Part shown: one piece after another, positions 36,032-46,706 of the stretch
Layout: each line of letters begins with the position of its first letter
How positions within the stretch are numbered: position 1 is the stretch's first letter
DNA from: Phycomyces blakesleeanus NRRL 1555(-)
Taxonomy: Eukaryota > Mucoromycota > Mucoromycetes > Mucorales > Phycomycetaceae
Direction: 5' to 3'
Length of the DNA: 64,000 nucleotides
Assembly (NCBI RefSeq): GCF_001638985.1
Contig: NW_017265144.1
Coordinates: 744,001-808,000 of the forward strand
The notes under the pieces: model-generated
What the model saw: only the letters and a program-made list of their open reading frames with translations
Told to the model about the DNA's origin: nothing
Database searches by the model: none
Program-made: the position numbers and the translations under genes

Positions 36032-37315
36032 TTTGAAATATTAGAAGAAAGGAATATTTTTTTTACTATTATTTTCTATCTTATACCATCTCTTTTTATG
36101 TAAAATATTATGGTTTTTCTCTTTCTGTTCAATTATAGTTAAAGCTCGATATAGTGATACGGATGGTGGATAAAGATTTTATTACTATCACTATATCAAG
36201 TATTTTTTTTTTTTTAGTTTATAGGGAGACATAGTCTCAAAGTTTATTAAGTGAATATCCCTATATCAAGTATAATTCTATTACTCTCAATTTTTTGTGA
36301 TATTTCTAATACCACTGTGAGGAACTACTATTTTCTAATAGGATTAATAGTATTTTATTCAAGAAAGTTGGCTTGGTTTAAAATACTAAATAAAATTTAT
36401 ATTAGGTTTTTTTTTTAACTATATAATAAACTCAGCGTTCGATATAGTGATATATATTGGATTCATTTCTTATCACTATCACTATACAGAGTTTCGCATT
36501 CAAAAATGAGAAAATGTACTATCTTTTTTGTCTATTTCTGGTTGTATAATTTATTGAATATTCTTGTTATTCAAGATGTACTTTTTGCTGCATTGCATAT
36601 GTTCAGAATATTAATAAAAGTTAAAATTTTGTTTACATTTAAGAAAATGTTCTTCCTTATTCTTCATTTTTTACCATACAAAAGTAATAAGTATTTACAT
36701 ATAGACCTTGTGTAGTAACATTAATCGTAAATCTTAGGGGACAGGGTTTTTTTGGATGATGGGGACATGTTGTTATACAAGCTTATAGTGAGTAGTCCGG
36801 CAGATAATTAGGCGTGACCACTTTTAACTTGTCCAGTAGACATTCATCGTTTCTGTGTGTAACACCCTGTCCCCATCCAGTATAATCACTTGTCTTTATT
36901 CACTAAGAAAAATCATGCAAAAGTGGAAGAACATTTTCCGTAACTTTTCATTTTCATTTTTATTTATTTTTAAAAAATTCATAACTCGTTCAAAAAATAG
37001 ATAGAAATATGAGAGTAATATGGTTAGTTTCATTGAATTTTTCTGCATAAAGTGAAAATTTGTTTGTTTTGTAATATTTTTGTAAATCACTTTTAGAGTA
37101 AAATACGGGTTCTATCTTGCTAATGAACCTGGCAAGCTGACAATTTTCGGAACTGTTACATACCAGGTACACGTACATTACGCACTCATACAGTATCTAC
37201 TATTTCCATTATTGAGATACTGACCCATAAACAATCCCGAATACCCCACCAACCATTGAACAAGTTTTTACTTCGACACCATTTCAAGACGGAGTCTATA
37301 AAATAAGTATACCAA
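36032..37315. repeat. Spacer with small hairpin modules
   Basis: No gene is recognised. Two hairpin modules share the arm CGATATAGTGATA: one at 36145-36200 (CTCGATATAGTGATA against TATCACTATATCAAG, 14 of 15 paired) and one at 36438-36492. Another pair, GGGGACAGGGT at 36737-36747 and ACCCTGTCCCC at 36864-36874, is perfectly inverted. They look like MITE or transposon-end remnants. AT content is very high. Confidence 0.6.
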
Positions 37316-37535
37316 ATGGTTTCCCACAACGATTACTTAACAAGTATCAACCTGCAGGATGCGTTTCTACATGTCCTGATAGCCAAATTATCTCATAAAA
37401 TACCTCCAGTTCTGTTGAAAGGGGTACACATAGCAATTCCACGTACTACCCTTTGGACTTGCTCTCTCACCCATGGTCTTCACCAAGATGGTACGTCCTG
37501 TCTTGAAATGGACACGCCGTCAGGATATTTTTTTT
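37316..37535 (+). pseudogene. Fragment of a DIRS-type reverse transcriptase
   Basis: NDYLTSINLQDAFLHVLIAKLSHK matches the palm region of the relic at 30626-32164, but on the opposite strand. After about 30 residues the frame is lost to indels; pieces corresponding to LPFGL and the 'ALRWARRQG' region remain visible in other frames. No catalytic YLDD part is left. Confidence 0.7.
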
Positions 37536-37791
37536 GTATGAGACAAAGTTTTATTATTAAATTGTTCAAAAACAGGTCGTATTTCCTAAAGAAGGAGAGA
37601 TAGATGCCTGGGAAGAGATTGTTGAGCACACAAAGTGTAGGGACTATTTAGTAGAATAATGCGTAAAAAGGGAGAAGGAAACGACAAAATTACAGAGAGG
37701 GAGAAAGCAAAATGAGCAGAAGAAGAAGAATAAAAGAGAGGGAATAATACTGGAGAAAGTAGATAGTAGATGGAGCACAAAAGTGAAAGAA

Positions 37792-38247
37792 CTAGTCTAG
37801 GAGATGGGAAGACTGAAAGAAAAATTGAAGCGATTTGTTCACAGAAACAACTACATTGATAGGAACAAAAGGCACGTTGTCAAAAATTGTGCGCCAGTAC
37901 GCTTTCCACACTGCGGCAAGAACACCATCCAAAACATGATATGAGTTAATATGAGGAGGGGAGGGAGGAAGGTCGAGAGCATAAAAGACACGAAGGATTG
38001 TGGACGGTCGGGCTGGCCACTGTGGTATCCACCTGTTCATGATCATAGTCCAAACTTGCCAAACGAGAGGACACTCAACAAGGAAATGTTCAGGAGTCTG
38101 GTTAGAGTGATCACATAGACAACACTCGGGAGAGGCGACGAAGCTGAGAATAATAGTATAAAGGATGGAAGCTGAGGAAGCTGTGTGATTATAAATATGG
38201 CCAGGCTTTAAGTTCCCAACCTTCTTCCTACAATCAGCGGGTCTCAA
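37792..38247 (-). pseudogene. LINE reverse transcriptase C-terminal zinc-binding fragment
   Basis: An open frame of 151 residues encodes CCLCDHSNQTPEHFLVECPLVWQVW, the zinc-binding (zf-RVT) motif that follows the reverse transcriptase of non-LTR elements, with family-like residues NLKPGHIYNH before it. No polymerase motifs are upstream in this orientation, so it is an isolated 3' end. The 5'-truncated state of LINE copies explains this. Confidence 0.75.
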
Positions 38248-38853
38248 ATAACATCATAAAAAATCAAAGAAGAGATTGAAATAAATCCAAATTTTTTCCT
38301 CTATAGTTGACAGCAAAAAGCTGATAAATTAAATTATTAAGCATATGCGTATCTATTATTATTATTTTCACTAGTTTTCTACTAACTCGATTTTTACTAA
38401 AATTGTGTACTTTTGAAAAACACCCTTATAAAAAAAATATACCCAATTGTACCAAAACAGTTTTTTTTTAAGTTCTTGTACAAATGTCAAAGAATATAAC
38501 ATTTTTCTCAATCAATAAATTTAGTGAGCACCAATAACCTTACGAGAAAAAGATTGCCTAGTTTTAATCATAGTTTATACTATGTTATCCGAATATATAG
38601 CTCTTATAATAAATAATATCTAAAAATGCACTGTTATCCTATATATAGAGCATAAGCTTTTTTTTTTAGCCTTCAAGCATGTACTAACATTATTATACTC
38701 AATAAATATGCGCAAAGAGTGTGATTTCTGTACACAGCAGCTTTTGTTCAATATCTCAATTGGTTTATAAGAATTTAAAAATATACTATATAAGAAGCAA
38801 CTTCGTTATTGTTTTTAATAAATTCATCTTTTCAAATAATTTGATAATATAGC
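38248..38853. other. Spacer before the second 4CL-like gene
   Basis: AT-rich with short A and T runs; no gene or repeat was recognised. It should include the promoter of the 38854 gene. Confidence 0.4.
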
Positions 38854-41035
38854 ATGATATTTAAATCACCTTTACCACCTATCCAAGTTCCTAAAACCGG
38901 TCTAATCCAGTATCTCTTTAATAGCAGAAAATTTACTACTCCCGAAAATAAGGTCTTGTTTATTGATGTTGAAACAAAAAAGACCTTGACATTTCGGCAA
39001 ACAAAAGAGAATATTTTACGGTTTGCGGCTGGTTTACAAGACAAATGTGGATTCAAAAAGGATGATATTTTGGCAATATATGCCCCAAATCAAGTATGCT
39101 ATTATGTTCTCTAAAGTATTCTTGTGTTAACAAGGCTGTTTTAGTATGACTATATTATTCCTATGCTAGGAACAATTGTAGCAGGTATACTTGAACATAT
39201 TATATTACAAAATTAGAAAACACTAACATAAGTATTAGGTGGCACAATATCTCTTCTTAACCCTAACTACAATAAGACTGAACTTGAATGTTATCTCAAA
39301 ATGACCAAACCAAAAGTTCTCATCGCTTTCCAAAGCAATATTAAAGTCGCTCTTGAGGCTGGAGAAAAGGCGGGAATTCTTCCTCAAGATATATTTGTAT
39401 TTGGGGAGGCATCTATTGAAGGTGTACAACCTTACACAAAATATCTTTTGACAGACCGTATGGCTACACTGATTGAATATACTGAAGAAGAAGCCAAGGA
39501 TTCTGTAGCACTTTTATGCTTGTCTTCCGGAACCACTGGTAAGACTTTAAACCTGAAATATACCTTTTATCTTATGTTTATGTTTTTATAGGGAAAAGTA
39601 AAGCGGTTATGCTAACGTAAGAAAATATGCAAATTTTGCCCATGTTTTTAATTAACGGATAATGTATATCTTTGCTAGACATACGAACCTTACTACCAGC
39701 TTTGAGCAACACTTTGAAACCTATAAATACTGTCTTTATCCAGAAAATCACCGCTCACTTGGAATACTTCCATTTTACCACATCTTAGGTCTATACGCTG
39801 TTTTAAACGAAACTTTCTATCATGGAATTCCTTTATATGTTTTACAAAAGTTTGATTTTTCTTTGTTTTGCGAGACAATTCAGAAAGAAAAAATAACCAG
39901 ACTATATCTTGCTCCACCAATTATCTTGCGGCTTTCAAACCATACTGCCTTAGACAATTATAATATGTCATCACTAGAAATTGTTCATTATGGAGCTGCA
40001 CCAGTGAGCAAAGAACTTGATCAAAAAGTTAAAGATCGATTGAAAAAACCTGTACTCAGACAGCTCTATGGCCTCTCGGAAGTAGGACTGATAACCTATG
40101 TTGGCATGGTAGCAAATGATAAAGGCATGTAATTTAATATAAATTGAATGCATATATCGACATATTTTTTCAAAAATTACTTAATTCTACTCTTTTTGTT
40201 CTTGAAAAAATAGGCAGTGTAGGTAAACTTGTATCGAATATGACAGCCAAAATTGTCAATGAAGAAGGCAAAGGTAATATAAAGTAAAGTAAAAAGGCAG
40301 TTTATCTAAAAGTTATGTTTGTGCAATAGAAGTTGGATACAATGAAAGTGGTGAAATATGGCTTAAGGGACCAAATGTTATGAAGGTGAATGATTCTCTC
40401 TTAACACTCTAAATGTATTAATTCTCATATTCTATCAATATATACAGGGATACTTGAACAATCTAGCAGCAACTGCTGAGTGTATTGACTCTGATGGCTA
40501 CTTCCATACGGGGGATATTGCTGTAATAGACAATGATGATAACGTATATATAGTCGATCGTATAAAAGAGTTGATTAAATACAATGGATTTCAGGTATAA
40601 CAGTACTGTACTTATAGCTTTTCCAGCTTCATTTCTTAATTTCAGTATTTATATAGGTCCCTCCTGCTGAGTTAGAGGCCCATTTGGTAAAGTCATTTAT
40701 ATATAGGATTTTTTAAAGTGTGTTAAATATAGATTCCTGTTTTACTAACAAACACATACCCATGCTTTTTATAGCTTGAATCTCCCCTGGTTGCAGACTG
40801 TGCTGTCATTGGAGTTTATGACGAAAAGAAAGTAACTGAGTTGCCAAGAGCCTACGTTGTTCTAGCACCAGACGTTGAAGCCAGTATAGATACTGAAATC
40901 ATGATTATGAAATTTGTGGCAGATAGGGTGGTTGCATATAAGCGCCTACACAGTGTTTTCTTTCTCAAAGAGATTCCAAAAACTACATCTGGAAAAATTC
41001 TTCGAAAGAAATTACTTAACATATTAGCTGCATAA
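38854..41035 (+). CDS. 4CL-like acyl-CoA synthetase without peroxisomal signal
   Basis: Ten exons (38854-39093, 39145-39184, 39239-39538, 39592-39616, 39679-40124, 40214-40273, 40330-40385, 40448-40594, 40657-40686, 40775-41035) give 534 residues, with intron positions matching the paralogue at 15182-17407 one by one. Motifs: [24 protein letters not shown] (the paralogue has TETSP here), [38 protein letters not shown] and TSGKILRKK. The key lysines are kept, so the enzyme may be active. It ends LLNILAA and lacks the last ten residues with AKL, so a cytosolic location is likely. The intron after exon 5 starts GCATGT while the paralogue uses GT at this place. An intact Tc1/mariner element lies 189 bases downstream. 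Confidence 0.9.
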
Positions 41036-41240
41036 AAATAATAATACTCTTTTAAGTAAGAGTATAGGGCTAATGTCTTATGCACGCTTGAAAAAGAAAC
41101 CCCCAATTAATATATAAATAATCAATACTATGATTTTGGCCTTTTATTATCAGTATGTTTTTGTGTTTTGTGAGTGCATGTTTGAAATAAAAAAATAAAA
41201 ATTTAGCAAAATTGTTAAACATACAGTAAAAAACATTTGT

Positions 41241-41362
41241 AAGGCGCGCAATTCGAAAATTTAAGGCGCACAATTTGAGGATTTAAGGCGCATAATTCGA
41301 GATAATAAGGCGCACAATTTGAGGAAATAAGGCGCACAATTTGAAAAAATAAGGCGCACTTT
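41241..41362. repeat. Left subterminal array, six 22-bp units
   Basis: Six direct units start with AAGGCGC at exact 22-base steps. The last unit is cut off after GGCGCACTTTT. The array lies between the transposon tip and the transposase gene and could be a set of transposase binding sites on one DNA face. Confidence 0.9.
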
Positions 41363-41706
41363 TAAGATTTTAATTTCTTTTTTAGAAAAACAAAAAGTGA
41401 CGTACCAAGCACGTATTATTATTTTTCCTTGCAGAAAATCATGCAAGAAGTGCATCAAGTCCCATTTATATATGACACCTAAGAAATAAAAAGATTTCTT
41501 CAAAATTTTAGTGGCAACAAGAAGCTATAAAACCAAAAGCCTTAGTTCCAGTGTATATAACGTGGCTTACTGTAATACATTGTGACTGACTCTTAACTTT
41601 TGTGAATGAATTTCACAAAAAGAATTGCGTGTATAAAGCTTTACTTGTAATAAAGAAAACAATACACACTTCCTTTCTCAATTATCTCAGCTTCTACTAT
41701 AACAAA

Positions 41707-43059
41707 ATGTCCTCCTTTAAATTCGTGTACGAAGATGGTCAAGGAAAGAGCGTTAATGAAGACGGTTCTCAAGCTTTGAGTCATATAATTGACGAGGATT
41801 ATCATGGTCTTGAGACAATAGCAACCCATTCCCAATTCCTTGAATCAAGAAATAGAGATAGGATTTCAGAAGTCTCGGAGGTATTTTTTTTTAAAAAAAA
41901 AAGTGGTAATTAAAAACGTATTTAAATATATAAATCCAATTTAGAGTGCCCAGACAGAGAACCAAGCGGGAAGTCCAAGCATCCCCCACCAAAAAGAAGC
42001 AAGACTACTCGTCAGCGTAATACTTACACTGATGAGGACATCATCAAGTTTTTTAAGCTGAAGGATGAGAAATTGCTTAGTGCTAAGGCTGCAGCAAAGC
42101 AATTGAACATAAGCGCCAGAGTGGCACAACGTTGGATGAAGAAGTACGATGAAGACCCGGACAACTTGTTCAACCGTGGCAAGAAGGGCAGGAAAAAAGG
42201 ACTGACCAACGAGCACAAGAAGTGCATTAAAGAATTCGTTGCCGAAGATGCATCTGTCTACGTTAAAGACGTGATGGACCATCTCGTCTCGGTGTTTGGC
42301 AAGATCAACGTGTCGAAAGAGACTGTCGGGAGGTTTATGGCCAACGAATGCAACCTCACATTCAAAAAGGTCTATAAGCAGCCTGTAGCGAAGAACAGTG
42401 AGGAGAATATCGAGGCAAGGTATAACTGGATTCTTCAGATGAAGAAAACAAGTGCCAAATACATGACCATCTGTGTTTTCTTGGACGAGTCTGCCTTCGA
42501 TATCAACATGCGGCACAGAAGAGGATGGTCCGAGAAGGGAAAGAAGGGAGTCACCACCACCCCAACCACCAGGTCCCACCCTCTTACCATTCTTGGGGCT
42601 ATATCGGCCAAAGGACTTATATACGTCAGCTTGAGGAATCCTAAGTTCTGCAAGCAGTCCTCTTCTGGTGAGTCCGGCTCAAAGGGTACAGTGGCCGGGC
42701 ATTTCTTTATGTTTGTGAAAGCTGTTCTTGGTGAGATGGACAAGTATGCCAATATGAAGGGGAACTTCCTGGTGATGGATAATGCACCCATTCACCAGAG
42801 TGCAGATATCAGTCGATATATCTCCTCCAGGGGATACAATTCGGTCTACCTTCCGGTATACTCTCCAGAACTCAATCCTATTGAGATGTTTTGGAAAGTG
42901 GTGAAGGACAGAGTGCGAAGAAAGAGTTTGAACGACAATGAGACTATTCTCACCAGAATCGAGGATGGATGGCGTAGTCTTAGCAATGAGGACTACCATA
43001 ACATCGTCCAGCATTCTGTAAACCAGTTCACAAAATGTGAAAATAAAGAACCTTTGTGA
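41707..43059 (+). CDS. Tc1/mariner-like transposase, apparently intact
   Basis: Two exons: 41707-41880 and 41947-43059, joined by a 66-nt intron (GTATTT...TTTAGAG; the second AG keeps the frame), give 428 residues. The N-terminus is acidic. A basic, proline-rich patch PPPKRSKTTRQR may be a nuclear signal. The helix-turn-helix region spans AAKQLNISARVAQRWMKKY. The catalytic triad is FLDESAF, LVMDNAPIH and SPELNPIEMFWK, with a D-to-E spacing near 34-35. No internal stop or shift is seen and the flanking ends are complete. It acts in cut-and-paste transposition into TA. Its GC content is higher than that of its surroundings, in line with a recent arrival. Confidence 0.9.
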
Positions 43060-43098
43060 TTTCTCATTTTTTACATAATATAACATACACTCAAATGT

Positions 43099-43193
43099 GC
43101 GACTTAAATTCTCGAATTGTGCGCCTTAAATTTTCGAATTGTGCGCCTTAAATGTTCGAATTGTGCGCCTTAAATTTTCAAATTGCGCGCCTT
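43099..43193. repeat. Right subterminal array, five 22-bp units
   Basis: Five units with GCGCCTT (the innermost has GCGACTT) at exact 22-base steps, inverted relative to the left array. The arrays differ by one unit in number. Confidence 0.9.
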
Positions 43194-43639
43194 GTATAGT
43201 GTTTTTTACTGTAGTCTGTCCACACCAAGTATTCATATGCCTAATTAAGCTGCAAACAACCTAAACATGATAAAGCTTGTAGGAGATTTAAAAAGTTGCC
43301 AGGTTTGCCAGGTTTTTTTAAGAAAACCTGCCAATTTTTTTCTTACAGTGGACTACAAGTAATTACCCACTTTAAATTTATTAGTCAGCCCCTTTAAATT
43401 AACTATGAATTATTGGAGCTGAATTTGGCGCCTTTAATACTGCTGACATGCTTTCATTTATTTACTTTTCTTTTTTGCTATTCAGATAGTGTATGAGTTA
43501 ACTATATTGTTCTTACTCAAGTTTATACTGTGCTACCGGATCACTCTATATCGATTAATTTTATTCAATATACAAGAGATTATCTTGTTTTCTCTTTAAA
43601 TATGCTACGGATTTTGTTCTTATAGTATAATGATCAATA

Positions 43640-43880
43640 CATTATCGGTCGTGAGTCGGAGACTCTTGCTGTGTTACCATAATTTCTTTATTAGGACGAA
43701 TATTCAGAAAATAAAAACTAAAGAATTTAATTCTATGCTATTCATCATTTGCTTGAGCTTATAAGTATACAATTAATGGAGAAGGGTGGGTGGGCCGAGC
43801 AAGAATCTCCTCCTACTCAGATAATGGGTATAGGCCATCGGCCTTTGGCCTCGGCCAAAAGAACCATTATTGGTTGTTTG
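43640..43880. repeat. Dispersed LTR-like repeat, copy 2
   Basis: Shares with 30189-30475 the blocks GAGACTCT, GCTGTGTTACCATAATTTC TTTATT, AGACTCTG/GAATCTCC and GGCCATCGGCCTTTGGCCTCG in the same order. It carries no coding sequence beside it, so it may be a solo terminal repeat of the DIRS-like family. Confidence 0.6.
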
Positions 43881-44421
43881 TGACAGGCATATTTGTATAT
43901 GAAACAGCATAAACATTCATCCTCGGTACAACTCTTACTGAGAGGAACATCTGCGCTCGATGTAAATCTTAATCAACGCGCTTTCCCCATGCTTATCGCA
44001 GGACGGAGTATTAGAATCTGTGTAATGTTCTCGGTTTTAAATAGGTCCTTGGTGAAGAACAATGTGTGATTGAAAGAGTTGCAATGTTGTTGACCTTTTT
44101 GTCAAATATAAACAAACGATGAGTTAAAAGGCGGAAAAGATATTCTTTAATTTAATGTTGTAATTATAGTAAGTACTACTCTACTGTATATCAGTTAGTT
44201 AAATATATATAAAATACGCAAACACAAAAATAAAATATTACAACAAGCATACAAAAACGATGGACAAGTCAAAAGAAAAGAGGGACTGAAAAAAAAGGGG
44301 GAGGGGTAGGAAGTCTGGCATTGAAAAATAGAAGCACATGAAATTTGTCAATATAAATCCAACTTGAGTGTACCACCATTTGTCAAACGCCTCTTTCTTC
44401 CTTCTACTCATTCCCCACATA
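43881..44421. other. Spacer before the acyl-CoA dehydrogenase gene
   Basis: No gene recognised. It probably contains the promoter of the dehydrogenase gene; ATATATAAAATACG near 44200 is TATA-like. A G-rich run (GGGGGAGGGG) lies at about 44297. Confidence 0.4.
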
Positions 44422-46217
44422 ATGATGAGATCTGCTACCCGTACGATCGGCCTTGCTGCCCGAGCTCTTCCCAAGAGGTATTCATAAGAAGGGGTTTCTA
44501 AAGAAAAAGAAAACAGTTTAATAAAAAAAAGTACATTTATTAAACATTTCACTAACCGTGCGTTATAATTCTATGTATAAAAGATCTTTCACCCAAAGCG
44601 CTATTTCCCGCAATAGCTCTGGTATCCCCACCTCTCTCCAGTGCTTCACTGAGGAGGAACTCATGTTGAAGGAGTCCGGTAAGACCTGCAAACGATTTTT
44701 ACTTCTAGTAAAGGTTCTAATAAGCATTTTTTCTTAGTTGCTCGATTTGCTCAGGATGTCGTTAAGCCCAAGGTCGCTATTATGGATGAGACCGAAAAGA
44801 TGGACCCTGAAATCATTAAGGGACTTTTTGAGCAGGGCGTAAGTATACATAAGCTGTTTTTGTCCTTCCACATTAATTCTTGTCTTTTTTTCTTTACATA
44901 TATTTATACAGCTTATGGGTATCGAGACTGAGTCTGAGTTTGGTGGATCTGAGTGCTCTTTCACTTCTGCTATCATTGCAATTGAAGGTATGCAACATGC
45001 AATAGCTACGCAAATGCACAAAAGTAGAGTCTAATTTACGCTTAATTTTTCGAAAGAACTCGCCAAGATCGATCCTTCCGTTAGTGTATTCTGCGATGTC
45101 CAGGTAAAAATATCTTCTATATATACATGGAAGGCATTCTCTTATCCCCAATCTATTAGAACACCCTTGTTGGTACTCTCGTCCGTAAGTATGGTACCCA
45201 GTCACAGAAGGAAAACTACTTGACCCGTCTCTCCACCGACACCATCGGTTGTTTTGGTTTGTCCGAGGCTGGATCCGGTACTGATGCTTTTGCCCTCCAA
45301 ACCCGTGCTGAAGACAAGGGTGACCATTATATCCTCAATGGTAGCAAGATGTGGATCACCAACTCTGGTGAAGCTAACATCTTCTTGATCTTTGCTAACG
45401 TGTAAGTCAATAATGATTCTTTTTTGGGGCCGAGAAAAAACTCATGCAACTATGTCAGTGATCCTTCCAAGGGTTACAAGGGTATCACTTGTTTCATCGT
45501 CGAGAAGGAGTGGGGTGTCAAGATCGCCAAGAAGGAGAGCAAGGTAAATTTATTGTGTAGCACCAAGGAAGAGATTAAGATGACTTAAAAGTAATGTATG
45601 TTATTTTAGTTGGGTATCCGTGCTTCCTCTACCTGCGTCTTGAACTTTGATGACATCCGTATCCCCAAGGAAAACGTTCTTGGTGAAGTTGGCAAGGGTT
45701 ACAAATACGCCATTGAAATCCTTAATGAAGGTCGTATTGGTATTGCTGCCCAGATGATTGGTCTCGCCCAGGGTGCCTATGATATTGCTCTCCCTTATCT
45801 CTTCCAGAGAAAGCAATTCAACACATACATCGGTGACTTCCAGTCCATGCAGCACCAGTATGCTCAGAGTACGTATCATCCGTGTAACACGATAGGACGA
45901 CCATCAATTAATCGCTTTATTTTCTTATAGTTGCCGTTGAGATTGAGGCCGCTAGACTCTTGACTTACAATGCCGCTAGACTGAAGGAAGAGGGTAAGCC
46001 TTTCATCAAGGAGGCTGCCATGGCCAAGCTCTACTCTTCTCAGATTGCCGAGACTGCTGCAAGCAAGGCTATTGAATGGTGCGGTGGTGTTGGATTCACT
46101 CGTGAGTTGGGTGTCGAGAAGTTCTTCAGAGATTCCAAGATCGGTGCTATCTATGAAGGTACCAGCAACATTCAGCTCCAGACCATTGCCAAGCTGATCT
46201 CCAGCGAGTACAAATAA
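44422..46217 (+). CDS. Short/branched-chain acyl-CoA dehydrogenase, mitochondrial
   Basis: About nine exons. The start at 44422 gives [19 protein letters not shown], a basic amphipathic presequence for mitochondrial import. The enzyme removes two hydrogens from short or 2-methyl-branched acyl-CoA, passing electrons to ETF through FAD. Sequence evidence: [18 protein letters not shown] (flavin-binding), [37 protein letters not shown], and the C-terminal [36 protein letters not shown], where the Glu of YEG is the catalytic base of ACADS/ACADSB-type enzymes. The closest group appears to be ACADSB, involved in isoleucine breakdown. It has higher GC and codon bias than its neighbours, as expected for a well-expressed gene. 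Confidence 0.93.
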
Positions 46218-46414
46218 GCTAGTTTAAATAGCACACTGCATATCTCTATTTACCTATTTCCTTTCCGCTAGCATGGATAAAGTATAAACACATCCTAATA
46301 AAAAAGACCCATTAACATGTATAAAATAAACACTCATTAATCCAAAAAAAAAAGCTTTAGGAGACATCTTTAAACTTGATGGTGGGAGACTATGGTTTGA
46401 AATCCAAATACTAA

Positions 46415-46703
46415 GAGCATCTTCAGCAGTTGGCTAACTTTTATTTTATCTGGGATCAAAAATTGTCACTTTTACATAAAAAAAAGCCACTCTACCCAGC
46501 AATTTAATTTTTCTAACTTTTAAATAAATTTTGAGAGTGGTTTCAGCTAGAACTTTTAAATCCCTGTCAAATATAGCAGCTAGATAAAATTTAGGACTCT
46601 TTTTTATAAAATAAAATAAAAGGAACTACTGGGAAAATAACTTTTATCTAAAAGTCCAAATGCGGTATAAAAGTCGGGATAAAAGCTACTGCTGAAGATG
46701 CTC
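46415..46703. mobile_element. Harbinger-type MITE, 289 bp
   Basis: The ends are inverted: GAGCATCTTCAGCAGT at 46415 and its complement ACTGCTGAAGATGCTC ending at 46703. TAA flanks each side (46412-46414 and 46704-46706), the 3-base target duplication (TWA) of PIF/Harbinger elements, whose ends often resemble GAGCATCTCC. It has no coding capacity and an AT-rich middle with TTTATTTTATTTTAT. It is a non-autonomous element. Confidence 0.88.
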
Positions 46704-46706
46704 TAA

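Larger units (their letters stand above)
41224..43211 (+). mobile_element. Tc1/mariner element with 22-bp phased end arrays
   Basis: The ends are CAGTAAAAAACA at 41224 and its inverse TGTTTTTTACTG-like end at 43211, flanked by TA at 41222-41223 and 43212-43213. Each end carries a phased array: AAGGCGC begins at 41241, 41263, 41285, 41307, 41329 and 41351; its complement GCGCCTT (first unit GCGACTT) begins at 43099, 43121, 43143, 43165 and 43187. The spacing is 22 bases without exception. Unit consensus is about AAGGCGCACAATTcGAaaATTT. The transposase inside has no stop or frameshift, so this copy may have moved recently. Confidence 0.92.

Noticed and set aside
44238..44552. Minus-strand open stretch with a hydrophobic end
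   Set aside because: It is the antisense of the first exon and leader of the acyl-CoA dehydrogenase gene.
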